64,000 bases of DNA. It comes from Lacticaseibacillus pabuli. GTDB taxonomy: Bacteria; Bacillota; Bacilli; Lactobacillales; Lactobacillaceae. The number at the start of each line of letters is the position of its first letter. Positions within the stretch are counted from its first letter, which is position 1. This document shows positions 42,675 to 50,839 of this stretch, one piece after another. A model generated the notes under the pieces. It saw only the letters and a list, made by a program, of their open reading frames with translations, ran no database searches and was not told the origin of the DNA. Position numbers and translations under genes: made by a program. The stretch is taken from the NCBI RefSeq assembly GCF_028736235.1, contig NZ_CP117884.1, forward strand, positions 1,922,001-1,986,000, written 5' to 3'.

Positions 42675-42694
42675 CTTCGTTGCTCAATAACTCC

Positions 42695-42722
42695 ATTATA
42701 TGCATTTGTGTGCACACGTCAA
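42695..42722 (-). promoter_or_regulatory. Efflux operon promoter with palindromic operator 2
   Basis: On the minus strand, TTGACG (42717-42722) and TATAAT (42695-42700) with a 16-bp spacer. GTGTGCACAC (42708-42717) fills the spacer and touches the -35. Confidence 0.8.
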
Positions 42723-42831
42723 CATATTGTGGCGATTTTTCGGGATTAATCTGTGTTGGCGGGATTGTTAACGGAGGATGTATAGAGCGGAAGTGCATGG
42801 AAGTCATAAAATGCTTGCGCATTTAATGACT

Positions 42832-42925
42832 GCATTTCGCTAAGTTCGCTTGAAACAGTATACGCGCGAGCTTTGCTTCGCAAAGTCGCCCGTTTACTGT
42901 TTCATAGCTCACTAAGCGAAATTGC
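42832..42925. repeat. Long nested inverted repeat
   Basis: TTTCGCT (42835-42841) pairs with AGCGAAA (42915-42921), GAAACAGTA (42852-42860) with TACTGTTTC (42895-42903), and CTTTGC with GCAAAG at the tip (42871-42885). It could form a large cruciform or RNA hairpin. It has the look of a dispersed intergenic element, but no second copy was seen in this window. The stretch 42723-42831 before it holds nothing I can name. Confidence 0.6.
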
Positions 42926-42938
42926 AAACTTGCAAAAA

Positions 42939-42969
42939 AACACCCCGCAGAGAAATCTGCGAGGTGTTC
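42939..42969 (-). terminator. Terminator downstream of the rpsI fragment
   Basis: ACACC.CGCAGA pairs with TCTGCG.GGTGT around GAAA, and on the minus strand it runs into GTTTTTTTGC. It is the expected end of an rpsI transcript. Confidence 0.75.
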
Positions 42970-43003
42970 CATATACCTGGTAATCCAGTTGATAATCGAA
43001 AGA

Positions 43004-43054
43004 TTAACGCTTGGAGAACTGGCTAGCCTTACGAGCCTTCTTGAGACCTGGCTT
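43004..43054 (-). pseudogene. rpsI: 3' end of the ribosomal protein S9 gene (fragment)
   Basis: The minus strand reads KPGLKKARKASQFSKR then TAA, the conserved C-terminus of S9 (16 residues plus stop). No S9 sequence continues beyond 43054; instead AT-rich DNA unlike its neighbours begins. A terminator follows at the correct side. A short 3' copy of a housekeeping gene next to foreign DNA is the usual trace of site-specific integration into that gene's 3' end. The intact rpsI would lie outside this window. Confidence 0.85.
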
Positions 43055-43462
43055 TGAATTCTATAACATCAATGGGTCTCAATCAGCCTCAAAGTATTGT
43101 CCTCTCAACGTTAACTCCCAAGCGAATTTCAATGAGTTTGAATCAATATCAATGAATTACACATCATCGGCCCAAAATCGGGCCAATTTCAGAGAACGTA
43201 AGAAAACTACAACGAAGAAACTCACGTCTTTTGAATGATGCCGCCCAATTCAGAGATTGGTTCAAATAACATTCTCCTCAAACAACGCACTATTAATAGG
43301 AAGGGAATGTTTTGAAATTGATAGCAATATTAATATCAGATTTTTACAATATAGCACTGATGATATTTGCGCACGCCTCGGTAAGTCAAATACAAGTTCT
43401 CGCATGGGAAAGGCCACCTCCACGATGAATTGTCGGCTATCAACTCTGGAGGAGGTCATCTC
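43055..43462. other. AT-rich region upstream of rep, possible replication origin
   Basis: 408 bases without a convincing gene. Imperfect repeats of TCAATG(A/G)(G/A)T occur at 43067-43155, GGCCC/GGGCC form a small hairpin (43169-43184), and ATTGATAGCAAT (43317-43328) matches motifs downstream of rep. An SD GGAGGAGGT for rep ends the region. A plasmid-type origin is plausible. Confidence 0.45.
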
Positions 43463-44956
43463 ATGAAGCCAACACTAGAAACAATCGAGGCCACCATACT
43501 GCACGATGGCCTACGCAAATATAAATTCAAAAATAGCCGTACTCATCCGCAGCCAGCTATTAAAGCAAATAAAGGTGCGGTCTTCGCATGGCGTAGCAAA
43601 CCAAAAATGACACTTGGTCAAGGAGTCGTAATCACATCACTCGAAGCACTTGCACAGTCGCCAGATGAATATACCCATTGGACACCAAACGTCTATTGCT
43701 ATGGCACTTACACGGACAAAATCCATCACATTACCCAAGGCCATACAGAATCAAACCTCAAACAAATCAATGCTTTCACCGTGGACATCGACGTTACGCC
43801 AGATTCGGAGCTTTTTAGCTCCAATGATCTCCTGCTAGAATCTCTAAGTTTGGGGTTAATGCCCACCATGATCTTGAAAACTAAACGCGGATACCAGATG
43901 TTCTTCATCCTTAGTGAACCCGCATATGTCACTTCTCACTCTAACTTTCGGGTTGTTGCCGTTGCAAAGAAGATCTCACAATCGCTTCGCCAATACTTCG
44001 CCAAGAATTTTCCTGTGGATATGACCTGCAATCACTTTGGTATCACACGCATCCCACGTACTGATAACGTTGAGTTCTTCAAAACAAACTATCAATATCC
44101 ATTCAGTAAGTGGCTATCATGGTCGCTCAAGCAGGAAGACACCTCGATAGAAACCAAACACATCAAAGCTTCTAACCAGCTCAACCATCGTCAAATCGAC
44201 GAGCCGTGGTTCTCATTACTCCTAAATCAGTCAAAAATCCGCGGTACAAAAGGGTTATATGGGCGCAACAATGCAATCTTCACACTAGCACTTGCATGCT
44301 ACTCCTCTGATCTCAACAAACATGAATGTAGCAAAATGTTGCGTCAGTTTAACGAACGACTAGATGCCCCAGTTTCAAACAATGAGTTAAAGAAAACCAT
44401 CCGTAGTGCATACTCCGGCACCTACACAGCCGCAAGCCGTTCCTTTATTGTGCCTCTAGTCCAAGAATGGGTTTCAGAAAGCCTTACGAGTAACGATTTA
44501 TTTTCCCGATCGAAGTGGGTCAAGTTTAAGCAACCTCGCACCGCCCGAAAGAATAGTTTTCTCAAAGAGTGGAAGACAGACCTTATCCACTACTTAACAC
44601 GCAAGACTTCCACTGATTCACCCTTTCTCGACACCACCCAATCACGAATTTCTCAAGCGATCGGCATTCCACTTCGTTCACTAGCAAAACTCCTAAAAAC
44701 AATGCACGCCGCTGGCGAGATTATTTTGCATACACGTCGCGGCCGCAATGGCGGCATCTCAGTTGCCTATAGGACTACTCTCGTCGCAGCAATCATCCGT
44801 ACTAAGCAAGTCACAGCTTTACACTTCCTCAACCAGATTTCACTCATCTTAGCCCAAGCACCCGCAAGGCTACTTCAGCTTACTTTTATTTCTGCAAACC
44901 TTTCTCATACAAATATTCGCCTTCGCGGTCAGACGAACGTGTCATCCTCAGGATAA
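43463..44956 (+). CDS. Plasmid replication protein with PriCT-1 domain
   Basis: 497 residues. The N-terminal half contains a bifunctional primase-like segment (NAFTVDIDVTPDSELF, with the acidic DID, and HFGITRIPRTDNVEFF). Residues about 240-320 (GRNNAIFTLALACYSSDLNKH, LKKTIRSAYSGTY) match the primase C-terminal 1 domain. A winged-helix-like tail follows (SRISQAIGIPLRSLAKLLK, then HTRRGRNGG). Such proteins initiate replication of lactobacillar plasmids. The start is set by GGAGGAGGT. Codon use is more AT-rich than in the chromosomal part. Confidence 0.75.
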   Translation: MKPTLETIEATILHDGLRKYKFKNSRTHPQPAIKANKGAVFAWRSKPKMTLGQGVVITSLEALAQSPDEYTHWTPNVYCYGTYTDKIHHITQGHTESNLKQINAFTVDIDVTPDSELFSSNDLLLESLSLGLMPTMILKTKRGYQMFFILSEPAYVTSHSNFRVVAVAKKISQSLRQYFAKNFPVDMTCNHFGITRIPRTDNVEFFKTNYQYPFSKWLSWSLKQEDTSIETKHIKASNQLNHRQIDEPWFSLLLNQSKIRGTKGLYGRNNAIFTLALACYSSDLNKHECSKMLRQFNERLDAPVSNNELKKTIRSAYSGTYTAASRSFIVPLVQEWVSESLTSNDLFSRSKWVKFKQPRTARKNSFLKEWKTDLIHYLTRKTSTDSPFLDTTQSRISQAIGIPLRSLAKLLKTMHAAGEIILHTRRGRNGGISVAYRTTLVAAIIRTKQVTALHFLNQISLILAQAPARLLQLTFISANLSHTNIRLRGQTNVSSSG

Positions 44957-45015
44957 GCCAAGATCAATTCGGATTTTAGGTCAACACCGTACTACGCCAT
45001 TCAAATCAACCAAAA

Positions 45016-45043
45016 CTATCAATAGTAATAACACTATTGATAG
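45016..45043. repeat. Inverted repeat downstream of rep (iteron-like motif)
   Basis: CTATCAATAGT (45016-45026) and ACTATTGATAG (45033-45043) form a perfect 11-bp inverted repeat. The right arm continues as TTGATAGCAA. Confidence 0.7.
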
Positions 45044-45102
45044 CAAGTAATCATCACTTTCAAATCATCGCCTAACACTTATAGCACAAGCAATTCCACA
45101 AG

Positions 45103-45114
45103 ATTGCTATCAAT
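45103..45114. repeat. Copy of the rep-flanking motif, inverted
   Basis: ATTGCTATCAAT is the exact reverse complement of ATTGATAGCAAT at 43317-43328, so rep is bracketed by inverted copies. The rest of 44957-45148 shows nothing else I can name. Confidence 0.6.
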
Positions 45115-45148
45115 ATTAACAGTAAGAAGGTAGCTAGTGGCTGTTCAA

Positions 45149-45493
45149 CTAGGCCACCATATTCTCAATGCTAGTAGTAAATTTGTACCGGAAACGATAG
45201 GTTTGCCCTTCGTTCGTGGTTAAAATTAAAATTGGTATAGCAAACACTCTCAAGAATGTCAGCGCATTGCTTAATACCATTGCCTGATAAGGTTGACATC
45301 GAGATAATTCATAAGAAATTGTTGACGGTGATCGGTTCAGCCGAACGCCCATTTGGATATTGGACAGCCCTAGTTCACAAAAGGTTTCGATTTTAATTCG
45401 TTCGGAATAGGTTATACTAGACAAAAGATCAGCTCCTAAAAGATGGGTTTGTGGTAAACACCATTTTAAAGGAAGCTGATCTTTTTTGTCCGA
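45149..45493 (-). mobile_element. IS30 family remnant (5' end only)
   Basis: On the minus strand from 45424, a TTG-started frame gives SSITYSERIKIETFCELG and LNRSPSTISYELSRCQPY, the N-terminal helix-turn-helix of IS30 transposases. After about 48 residues the homology ends and the frame runs into unrelated sequence. AAGATCAGCT and AGCTGATCTT (45427-45487) form the expected terminal region. The catalytic DDE domain is absent, so it is inactive. Confidence 0.75.
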
Positions 45494-45511
45494 ACAGCGT
45501 TCGGATTAATT

Positions 45512-45700
45512 TTACAATCTACCATCAGTCTTAATAAAGTGGTTTTGCCGTTGATCTCCCAAAAGTTTGGGATATGGCTCAGTTGTTAGCTTCGATGCGG
45601 CATCAACCCGAATCGTTTCAACTTCAATCCCCATGTTGAAATCACTCGCGTTGGCAACAATTTCATGATTAAAAATAATCTGACCAATTTCATCAAACAT
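45512..45700 (-). CDS. Small uncharacterised protein or 5' remnant
   Basis: 62 residues (MFDEIGQIIFNHEIVANASD, then LLGDQRQNHFIKTDGRL), with no membrane segment. The SD GAGGAGGGA before the ATG is strong. The frame ends 18 nt from the IS30 remnant, so the 3' end may be truncated. I do not recognise the family. Confidence 0.45.
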   Translation of the reverse strand: MFDEIGQIIFNHEIVANASDFNMGIEVETIRVDAASKLTTEPYPKLLGDQRQNHFIKTDGRL

Positions 45701-45837
45701 CCCAATCCCTCCTCATGTGGTTTTGATTAGAATTACTTTACATCAAATTAGAATATGATGAAAGTATTTATTCTGATTTGATCGGGTTGGCGACGGTGTC
45801 CCATAAGTGTCCGACTTTAATTAATCCTTATCAAACA

Positions 45838-45876
45838 CAAAAACGACTTCACTCTAACTCAAGTGAAGTCGTTACT
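45838..45876 (-). terminator. Terminator of the FASII operon, overlapping the birA end
   Basis: On the minus strand, AACGACTTCACT pairs with AGTGAAGTCGTT around TGAGTTAG, followed by TTTTGTG. The 5' arm encodes the last residues of birA. The stretch 45701-45837 holds no other feature I can support. Confidence 0.85.
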
Positions 45877-46668
45877 AGGTTCATTTGGCTTTTGATAATC
45901 CTGGTCGAGAGGCATCAATTCACTCACTCGTTCAGCCTCAAGCACTAACAGCGGACCCGTTTGGGGTTGAACTTGGAGCCGGTTATGGGGATCAAAACCC
46001 TGTAATATTCCGATCATCGCTTGCCCACTAACATTAAATTGAACGCGTTCGCCAACCCATAAGACAGATTGCCGGTAAACCGCCAACCACGTCGCGGCCG
46101 GTTGTTGGAACAACGCCGTCAACTGACCGTAGATGGCCGCAATCACCTGGTTTCGCGTCCATTGTTGATTGGGGGTATCAGCCAGCGTTAAGCTGACCGG
46201 TAATGCTGGAACATCAGTCGCTGCAAGATTTAACCCAATCCCAATTAACAACTGCCAACCAGCTGAGGTTTGAACTTGTTCAATTAAGAGACCACCGCGT
46301 TTTTGATGCCGAAACACCAAGTCATTCGGCCATTTTATAGCGAGCTCAAGACCCGTGACCGCCGCTACCGCCTGGACAACCGCCACCGCTGCTCGCGCGG
46401 CCTCAAGTCCCCCGTCTGCTTGGTCGTTGAGGGGCCAAACAATCGTGAGATAAATGCCAGACTGAGCGGGGGACACGAACCGGTGATGAAACCGGCCCTT
46501 TCCCGCCGTTTGACGCTCTGCCACTACGATTTCAGGTCGGTGATTGAGCCGTTGCTTAGCATAAGTATTGGTGGAATCAACGCTTGGCAACACCGTCACC
46601 CGAGGATCAACCAGCCATTGGGATGGCAGGTTTTCTCGAATCACCGTTGCTTTTAAATCATCGCGCAT
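45859..46668 (-). CDS. birA: Biotin-[acetyl-CoA-carboxylase] ligase without DNA-binding domain
   Basis: 269 residues. ERQTAGKGRFHHRF is the biotinyl-AMP loop (GRGRxGR type), IKWPNDLVF the lysine and Asn-Asp motif, and GIGLNL follows. The N-terminal helix-turn-helix of bifunctional BirA is missing, so this is a ligase only. It biotinylates AccB, encoded in the same operon. It is the last gene of the 14-gene FASII operon. Confidence 0.9.
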   Translation of the reverse strand: MRDDLKATVIRENLPSQWLVDPRVTVLPSVDSTNTYAKQRLNHRPEIVVAERQTAGKGRFHHRFVSPAQSGIYLTIVWPLNDQADGGLEAARAAVAVVQAVAAVTGLELAIKWPNDLVFRHQKRGGLLIEQVQTSAGWQLLIGIGLNLAATDVPALPVSLTLADTPNQQWTRNQVIAAIYGQLTALFQQPAATWLAVYRQSVLWVGERVQFNVSGQAMIGILQGFDPHNRLQVQPQTGPLLVLEAERVSELMPLDQDYQKPNEPSNDFT

Positions 46669-46677
46669 TAACGCCTC

Positions 46678-47433
46678 CTAAATGAGGTGAACCCCTTTAT
46701 CCGCATAAATGACGTCGCCGGTAATGGCCGTTGATAAATCGCTCAACAAGAACGTGGCCACGTTGCCGATTTCTGACTTGGTCACGGACACCCCATCAAC
46801 CGTTCGTTCCTGCGACATTTTCAGCAGGGTGCTGGAGTTTTTAACCCCTGTCACAGCTAATGTTTTCACGGCCCCAGCCGAGATAGCATTTACGCGAACG
46901 TGACGATCACCAAGTTCTTTGGCAAGATAACGGACGTTGGCTTCAAGCGCCGCCTTAGCGACCCCCATAATGTTATAGTTGGGAATCACGTGCGTTGAGC
47001 CAAAGTAAGTCAACGTGACAAGGCTTGTTAAATCAGGGAAAATTTCGGTTGCCAACCGTGATACTAAAATAAACGAGTATGCGCTGACGTCTTGGGCCAG
47101 GTTATACCCTTCTTTAGAAATCTGAAGAACTGGGTTCTCCAAACTCTCCTTATCGGCATATGCAATCGCGTGAATTAAACCATCGACGTGGCCGTATTGG
47201 TCCTTAATCGTTGTAAAGGCTTGAACCACCGTTTCCTCGTCAGACACATCACACTGAATCATTGGCATCTCTTCCGGTACAAACCGTTCAAGACTGCGCT
47301 TAATTCGCTCATTTTGATAGGTCAAAATAACTTGACCGCCATTTTCCTGGATGGCCTGCGCGCACCCCCATGCAATACTACTCTTATTCGCAACTCCCAT
47401 AATGACGATGGTTTTTCCCGTCACAACGTCCAT
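46678..47433 (-). CDS. fabI: Enoyl-ACP reductase (NADH)
   Basis: 251 residues. IMGVANKSSIAWGCAQA is the FabI cofactor motif, AYADKESL follows, and YNIMGVAKAALEA has the catalytic Tyr-x6-Lys with the partner Tyr in TYFGSTHVIPNY. It makes the last reduction of each elongation round and is the target of triclosan-like inhibitors. It sits between accA and birA in the operon. Confidence 0.93.
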   Translation of the reverse strand: MDVVTGKTIVIMGVANKSSIAWGCAQAIQENGGQVILTYQNERIKRSLERFVPEEMPMIQCDVSDEETVVQAFTTIKDQYGHVDGLIHAIAYADKESLENPVLQISKEGYNLAQDVSAYSFILVSRLATEIFPDLTSLVTLTYFGSTHVIPNYNIMGVAKAALEANVRYLAKELGDRHVRVNAISAGAVKTLAVTGVKNSSTLLKMSQERTVDGVSVTKSEIGNVATFLLSDLSTAITGDVIYADKGVHLI

Positions 47434-47457
47434 TTCTTCATCCCTTCCTAATAGTGG

Positions 47458-48228
47458 TTAAAATTGACGATAACGCTGACGCCTTGCTGCCATCAGCTCG
47501 GCGACAGGCAGTTTTGCCAGCGCCGTGATTTTAAGATCTAATTGAGTCGTTAAGGCGGATAACGTCTCGGGTGTCGTCACCTCGGGCAAGACCCGGTCAA
47601 CAAACCCAGCGGCTAGTAGCTCGCTAGGCGTGAGCTTCATCTTCGCCGCAGCTTGGTCGGCCAGTTTCCCATCCCGCCATAAAATCGACGCGTACCCTTC
47701 CGGTGACACCACCGAGTAAGTACTTTTTTCAAGCATCCAAACTTTATCACCCGTTGCAAGTGCCAAGGCGCCGCCACTACCCGCTTCACCAAAAATGAGG
47801 CTCAGATATGGTACTGGTTGGCCAAGGCCGGTTTGAATGCTTCGAGCAATTGCTTCCCCCTGCCCGCCGTACTCGGCTTCCACGCCAGGATATGCGCCTG
47901 GTGTGTTAATTAACGCAACGATGGGGCGGTTAAACTTAGTCGACTGTTTCATTAATCGAATCGCCTTACGGTAGCCATCTGGACTAACACCGCCAAAGTG
48001 AGTCGCCTGACCTTCCGCCATGTCACGGCCCTTATTAGTCGCCAAAATGGTCACTGGCCGACCGTTCAAGCGGCCGACACCACCAATCAAGGCCGAATCA
48101 TCGCCGTGTAACCGATCCCCGTGCAACTCATGAAAATCACTAAATACCCCATTAATCAACGTGTAACTATCAATTTTTGACTGACTCCGTGCCGCCTGAA
48201 CGATATCGTATGCTGCATTTTCACTCAT
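47458..48228 (-). CDS. accA: Acetyl-CoA carboxylase carboxyltransferase subunit alpha
   Basis: 256 residues. LHGDRLHGDDSALIGG, NTPGAYPGVEAEYGGQGEAI and GEAGSGGALALA are typical of AccA. It lacks the N-terminal extension of E. coli AccA, as in lactobacilli. With AccD it transfers CO2 from carboxybiotin to acetyl-CoA. Its start is adjacent to the accD stop. Confidence 0.93.
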   Translation of the reverse strand: MSENAAYDIVQAARSQSKIDSYTLINGVFSDFHELHGDRLHGDDSALIGGVGRLNGRPVTILATNKGRDMAEGQATHFGGVSPDGYRKAIRLMKQSTKFNRPIVALINTPGAYPGVEAEYGGQGEAIARSIQTGLGQPVPYLSLIFGEAGSGGALALATGDKVWMLEKSTYSVVSPEGYASILWRDGKLADQAAAKMKLTPSELLAAGFVDRVLPEVTTPETLSALTTQLDLKITALAKLPVAELMAARRQRYRQF

Positions 48229-49062
48229 CTAGGCGCCTCCTTGGGACAGTTTTAGTAACGACACAATGGTGGCCTTTTGTGCCGACCGAGCCACGATATC
48301 GTCCACAAAACCATTAGCCAGTAACGTTTCAGCTCGTTGAAAATCAGCCGGTGGCTTAATATGCAAGGTTGATTCAATCACCCGGCGCCCCGTAAACCCA
48401 ATGAGCGCATGGGGTTCAGCCAGCGTAATGTCAGCTTCCATCGCAAAACTGGCGGTCACGCCGCCCGTTGTGGGATCAGTTAACACCACCAAGTAACACA
48501 GCCCTGCTTCACCATGGGCCGTGACTGCTTGAGTGACTTTGGCCATTTGCATCAAAGAATGCAGGCCCTCTTGCATCCGAGCACCGCCAGATGCGGTATA
48601 CAGCACAACTGGTAAACGTCGCCTTGTAGCTTCTTCGAACAGCCGGGTCAACTTCTCACCCGTCGCCGATCCCAACGAACCCATCATGAAGTTGGAATCC
48701 ATCACGCCAATCGCCACCTGCAAACTGTCGATGGTCGCCATCCCCGTTACAACGCTTTCTGGCAGGCCAGAATGCTGCTTAGCTTTCGTTAATTTTTCAG
48801 CGTATTGATCATCAACAAGAGCTGGGTCAACCGCTAGCTCCGCATCGAATGCTTCAAATTTGTCAGTGACTATTTTTAAGCGTGCGGCCGCTCCCAGCCG
48901 AAAGCCATACCCACAATGGGGGCACTCTTGAAAGGGGCCCAACTTCTGGTGGTAGACACTTTGCTTACAGTACGGACACGTCACGTATAAATCTGACGGA
49001 ATCTTATCCATCCGTTTTACCAGAGTCGATTTATCTAACCCATTAAACTTTGCTGGCATCAT
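48229..49062 (-). CDS. accD: Acetyl-CoA carboxylase carboxyltransferase subunit beta
   Basis: 277 residues. CPYCKQSVYHQKLGPFQECP with HC is the four-Cys zinc ribbon, and YTASGGARMQEGLHSLMQMA and TDPTTGGVTASFA form the transferase. Two adjacent ATG codons are possible starts; the second (49059) is better spaced from GAGGTGG. It overlaps the accC end by up to 20 nt, implying coupling. Confidence 0.93.
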   Translation of the reverse strand: MMPAKFNGLDKSTLVKRMDKIPSDLYVTCPYCKQSVYHQKLGPFQECPHCGYGFRLGAAARLKIVTDKFEAFDAELAVDPALVDDQYAEKLTKAKQHSGLPESVVTGMATIDSLQVAIGVMDSNFMMGSLGSATGEKLTRLFEEATRRRLPVVLYTASGGARMQEGLHSLMQMAKVTQAVTAHGEAGLCYLVVLTDPTTGGVTASFAMEADITLAEPHALIGFTGRRVIESTLHIKPPADFQRAETLLANGFVDDIVARSAQKATIVSLLKLSQGGA

Positions 49063-50416
49063 CTAACCACCTCGGTAATATCGTCTGTTCAACGGACTCA
49101 ATGGTCACTTCGTCCGCGACAAATTCAGGACTGGCAACCAAATCCACTAGAAATGCCTGATTAGTTGTCAATCCGGTGACTTTGAGCTCCGTCAGCAACC
49201 GTTGCATCTTCTTCAACGCCGCCGCCCGATTTGACCCGCTGGTGACCAACTTAGCAATCATCGAGTCATAGTAGGGTGAAATGGTGTCCACTTCACGCAG
49301 GCCAGTGTCAATTCTAACGCCGTGGGTTCCAACCGGTAGGAACAGGCCAGTGACGTCCCCAGCAGCTGGCATGAACTGGGCCGCTGGGTTTTCAGCATTA
49401 ATCCGGCATTCAACTGCAAACTGGGTCACCTGAACATCTGCTTGGTCAAACGGTAGCGGTTGGTGAGCTGCTACCAGAACCTGGGCTTTAATCATCTCAA
49501 CGCCAGTCACTTCCTCAGACACAGTGTGTTCAACTTGCAACCGGGTGTTCATTTCCATGAAATAAAACCGTTGATCAGGATCCATTAAGAACTCAAAAGT
49601 ACCTGTATTCCGGTAGTTCACGCTTTGGCAGGCCTTTACCACAATGGCGCCTAACTCAGCACGACGCTCGGCCGAAATCAAGGAACTAGGACTTTCTTCG
49701 ACTAACTTTTGGTGGTGGCGTTGCGGTGAACAGTCCCGTTCCGGAAAGTACACCACGTGACCAAAGTCATCGGCAATCACTTGCATCTCAATGTGCTTTG
49801 CATGTTCGATGACTTTTTCCAAATAGATGCCAGTTTCACCAAACGATAGCTGAGATTCACGTTTAACGTCTTCAAAAGCGACAGTTAATGCAGCTTTGTC
49901 GTCGACGCGTCGCATACCTTTGCCGCCACCGCCAGCAGCGGATTTCAGCATCACTGGATACCCAATTTTTTCGGCAAGGGTTAAGGCCGCGTTCAGATCT
50001 GAAATTGTCCCATCGCTGCCAGGAATAACCGGAACCCCCGCAGCTTGCATGACTTCACGGGCGCTAGCCTTATCACCCATTAGGGCGACAGTTTCCGATT
50101 GAGGACCAATAAAGGTTAGCCCCACTTCTTGGCACAACGCTACAAATTCAGCATTTTCGGACAAAAAACCATACCCGGGATGGACAGCATCACAGCCGAG
50201 CAGACACGCAACGGTCACGATGCTTTTCATATCTAGGTATGATTGTTCCGGCAAAGGCGCCCCGATACAAACGGCCTCATCTGCAAGTTCTACGAAGTAG
50301 GCATCCCGGTCAGCGGTCGAATACACAGCCACGGCTTCAATCGCCATCTCGTGTAAGTTACGGATCACCTGAACGGCAATTTCACCACGGTTAGCAACCA
50401 GGACTTTTTTAAACAT
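49043..50416 (-). CDS. accC: Biotin carboxylase subunit of acetyl-CoA carboxylase
   Basis: 457 residues. VLVANRGEIAVQVIRNL, then KSAAGGGGKGMRRV (ATP grasp loop), ERDCSPQRHHQK and EMNTRLQVEHTVSEEVTG are typical. It carboxylates biotin on AccB using ATP and bicarbonate. The ATG at 50416 lies 8 nt from AGAGGAG; a GTG three codons upstream touches that SD. The SD lies within the end of fabZ. Confidence 0.93.
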   Translation of the reverse strand: MFKKVLVANRGEIAVQVIRNLHEMAIEAVAVYSTADRDAYFVELADEAVCIGAPLPEQSYLDMKSIVTVACLLGCDAVHPGYGFLSENAEFVALCQEVGLTFIGPQSETVALMGDKASAREVMQAAGVPVIPGSDGTISDLNAALTLAEKIGYPVMLKSAAGGGGKGMRRVDDKAALTVAFEDVKRESQLSFGETGIYLEKVIEHAKHIEMQVIADDFGHVVYFPERDCSPQRHHQKLVEESPSSLISAERRAELGAIVVKACQSVNYRNTGTFEFLMDPDQRFYFMEMNTRLQVEHTVSEEVTGVEMIKAQVLVAAHQPLPFDQADVQVTQFAVECRINAENPAAQFMPAAGDVTGLFLPVGTHGVRIDTGLREVDTISPYYDSMIAKLVTSGSNRAAALKKMQRLLTELKVTGLTTNQAFLVDLVASPEFVADEVTIESVEQTILPRWLDDASKV

Positions 50417-50421
50417 GGGTT

Positions 50422-50838
50422 TCACTCCTCTGTTTCAACAATGGCAAAAATTAGCGTGGCAGAAAACACCACTTGACCATCAACCTTAATTTCGCCACTA
50501 CCGATTCCAATGCCGTGGCGTTGTTTTAATAGGGCCACATGACAATCTAGCTGGTCGCCAGGGTGGACCGCCACAGTGTATTCGGCGGCTTTGACCCCAC
50601 CAAACAAGACGTTTTTGCCAGCGGCTTGGTCGCTCAAAATTGCCAGTGCGCCGGTTTGAGCCATCATTTCTAGTAGCATAAACATGGGTGCGACCTTGTC
50701 GTTGGGTTGCCCCCGAAAATACCACTCGTTAATGGTGACCAGTTTCGTTGTATCTGCTCCCACTCCTGGTTCGACGGCTTTAATCTCGTCAATAAATAAA
50801 AAGGGTGGGCGCTGCGGAATCACGTCTTTAATATCCAT
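50422..50838 (-). CDS. FabZ/FabA-like hotdog protein lacking the catalytic His
   Basis: 138 residues starting DIKDVIPQRPPFLFIDEI. It is a clear FabZ-fold protein by position and sequence. The active-site segment reads WYFRGQPNDKVAPMFMLLEMMAQ where FabZ has F(F)xGHFPGxPxxPGVLxxE: the His is lost and one residue is missing, while the Glu remains. Dehydratase activity is therefore doubtful; a structural partner for the other FabZ or a changed chemistry is possible. It lies between accB and accC. The start at 50838 is adjacent to the accB stop. Confidence 0.8.
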   Translation of the reverse strand: MDIKDVIPQRPPFLFIDEIKAVEPGVGADTTKLVTINEWYFRGQPNDKVAPMFMLLEMMAQTGALAILSDQAAGKNVLFGGVKAAEYTVAVHPGDQLDCHVALLKQRHGIGIGSGEIKVDGQVVFSATLIFAIVETEE

Positions 50839-50839
50839 A

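Noticed and set aside
42631..42690. Leader peptide for the efflux pump (minus-strand frame ending DFSTFFLF, overlapping the terminator)
   Set aside because: The only nearby SD-like GGAG lies directly after the -10, upstream of the expected start point, so it would not be in the transcript.
43257..43466. Short + strand frame upstream of rep
   Set aside because: It has no SD and no recognisable protein features, and lies in the AT-rich probable origin region.
49043..49062. Frame problem between accC and accD
   Set aside because: The 20-nt overlap is a normal coupled arrangement with an SD inside the accC end; both proteins are complete.
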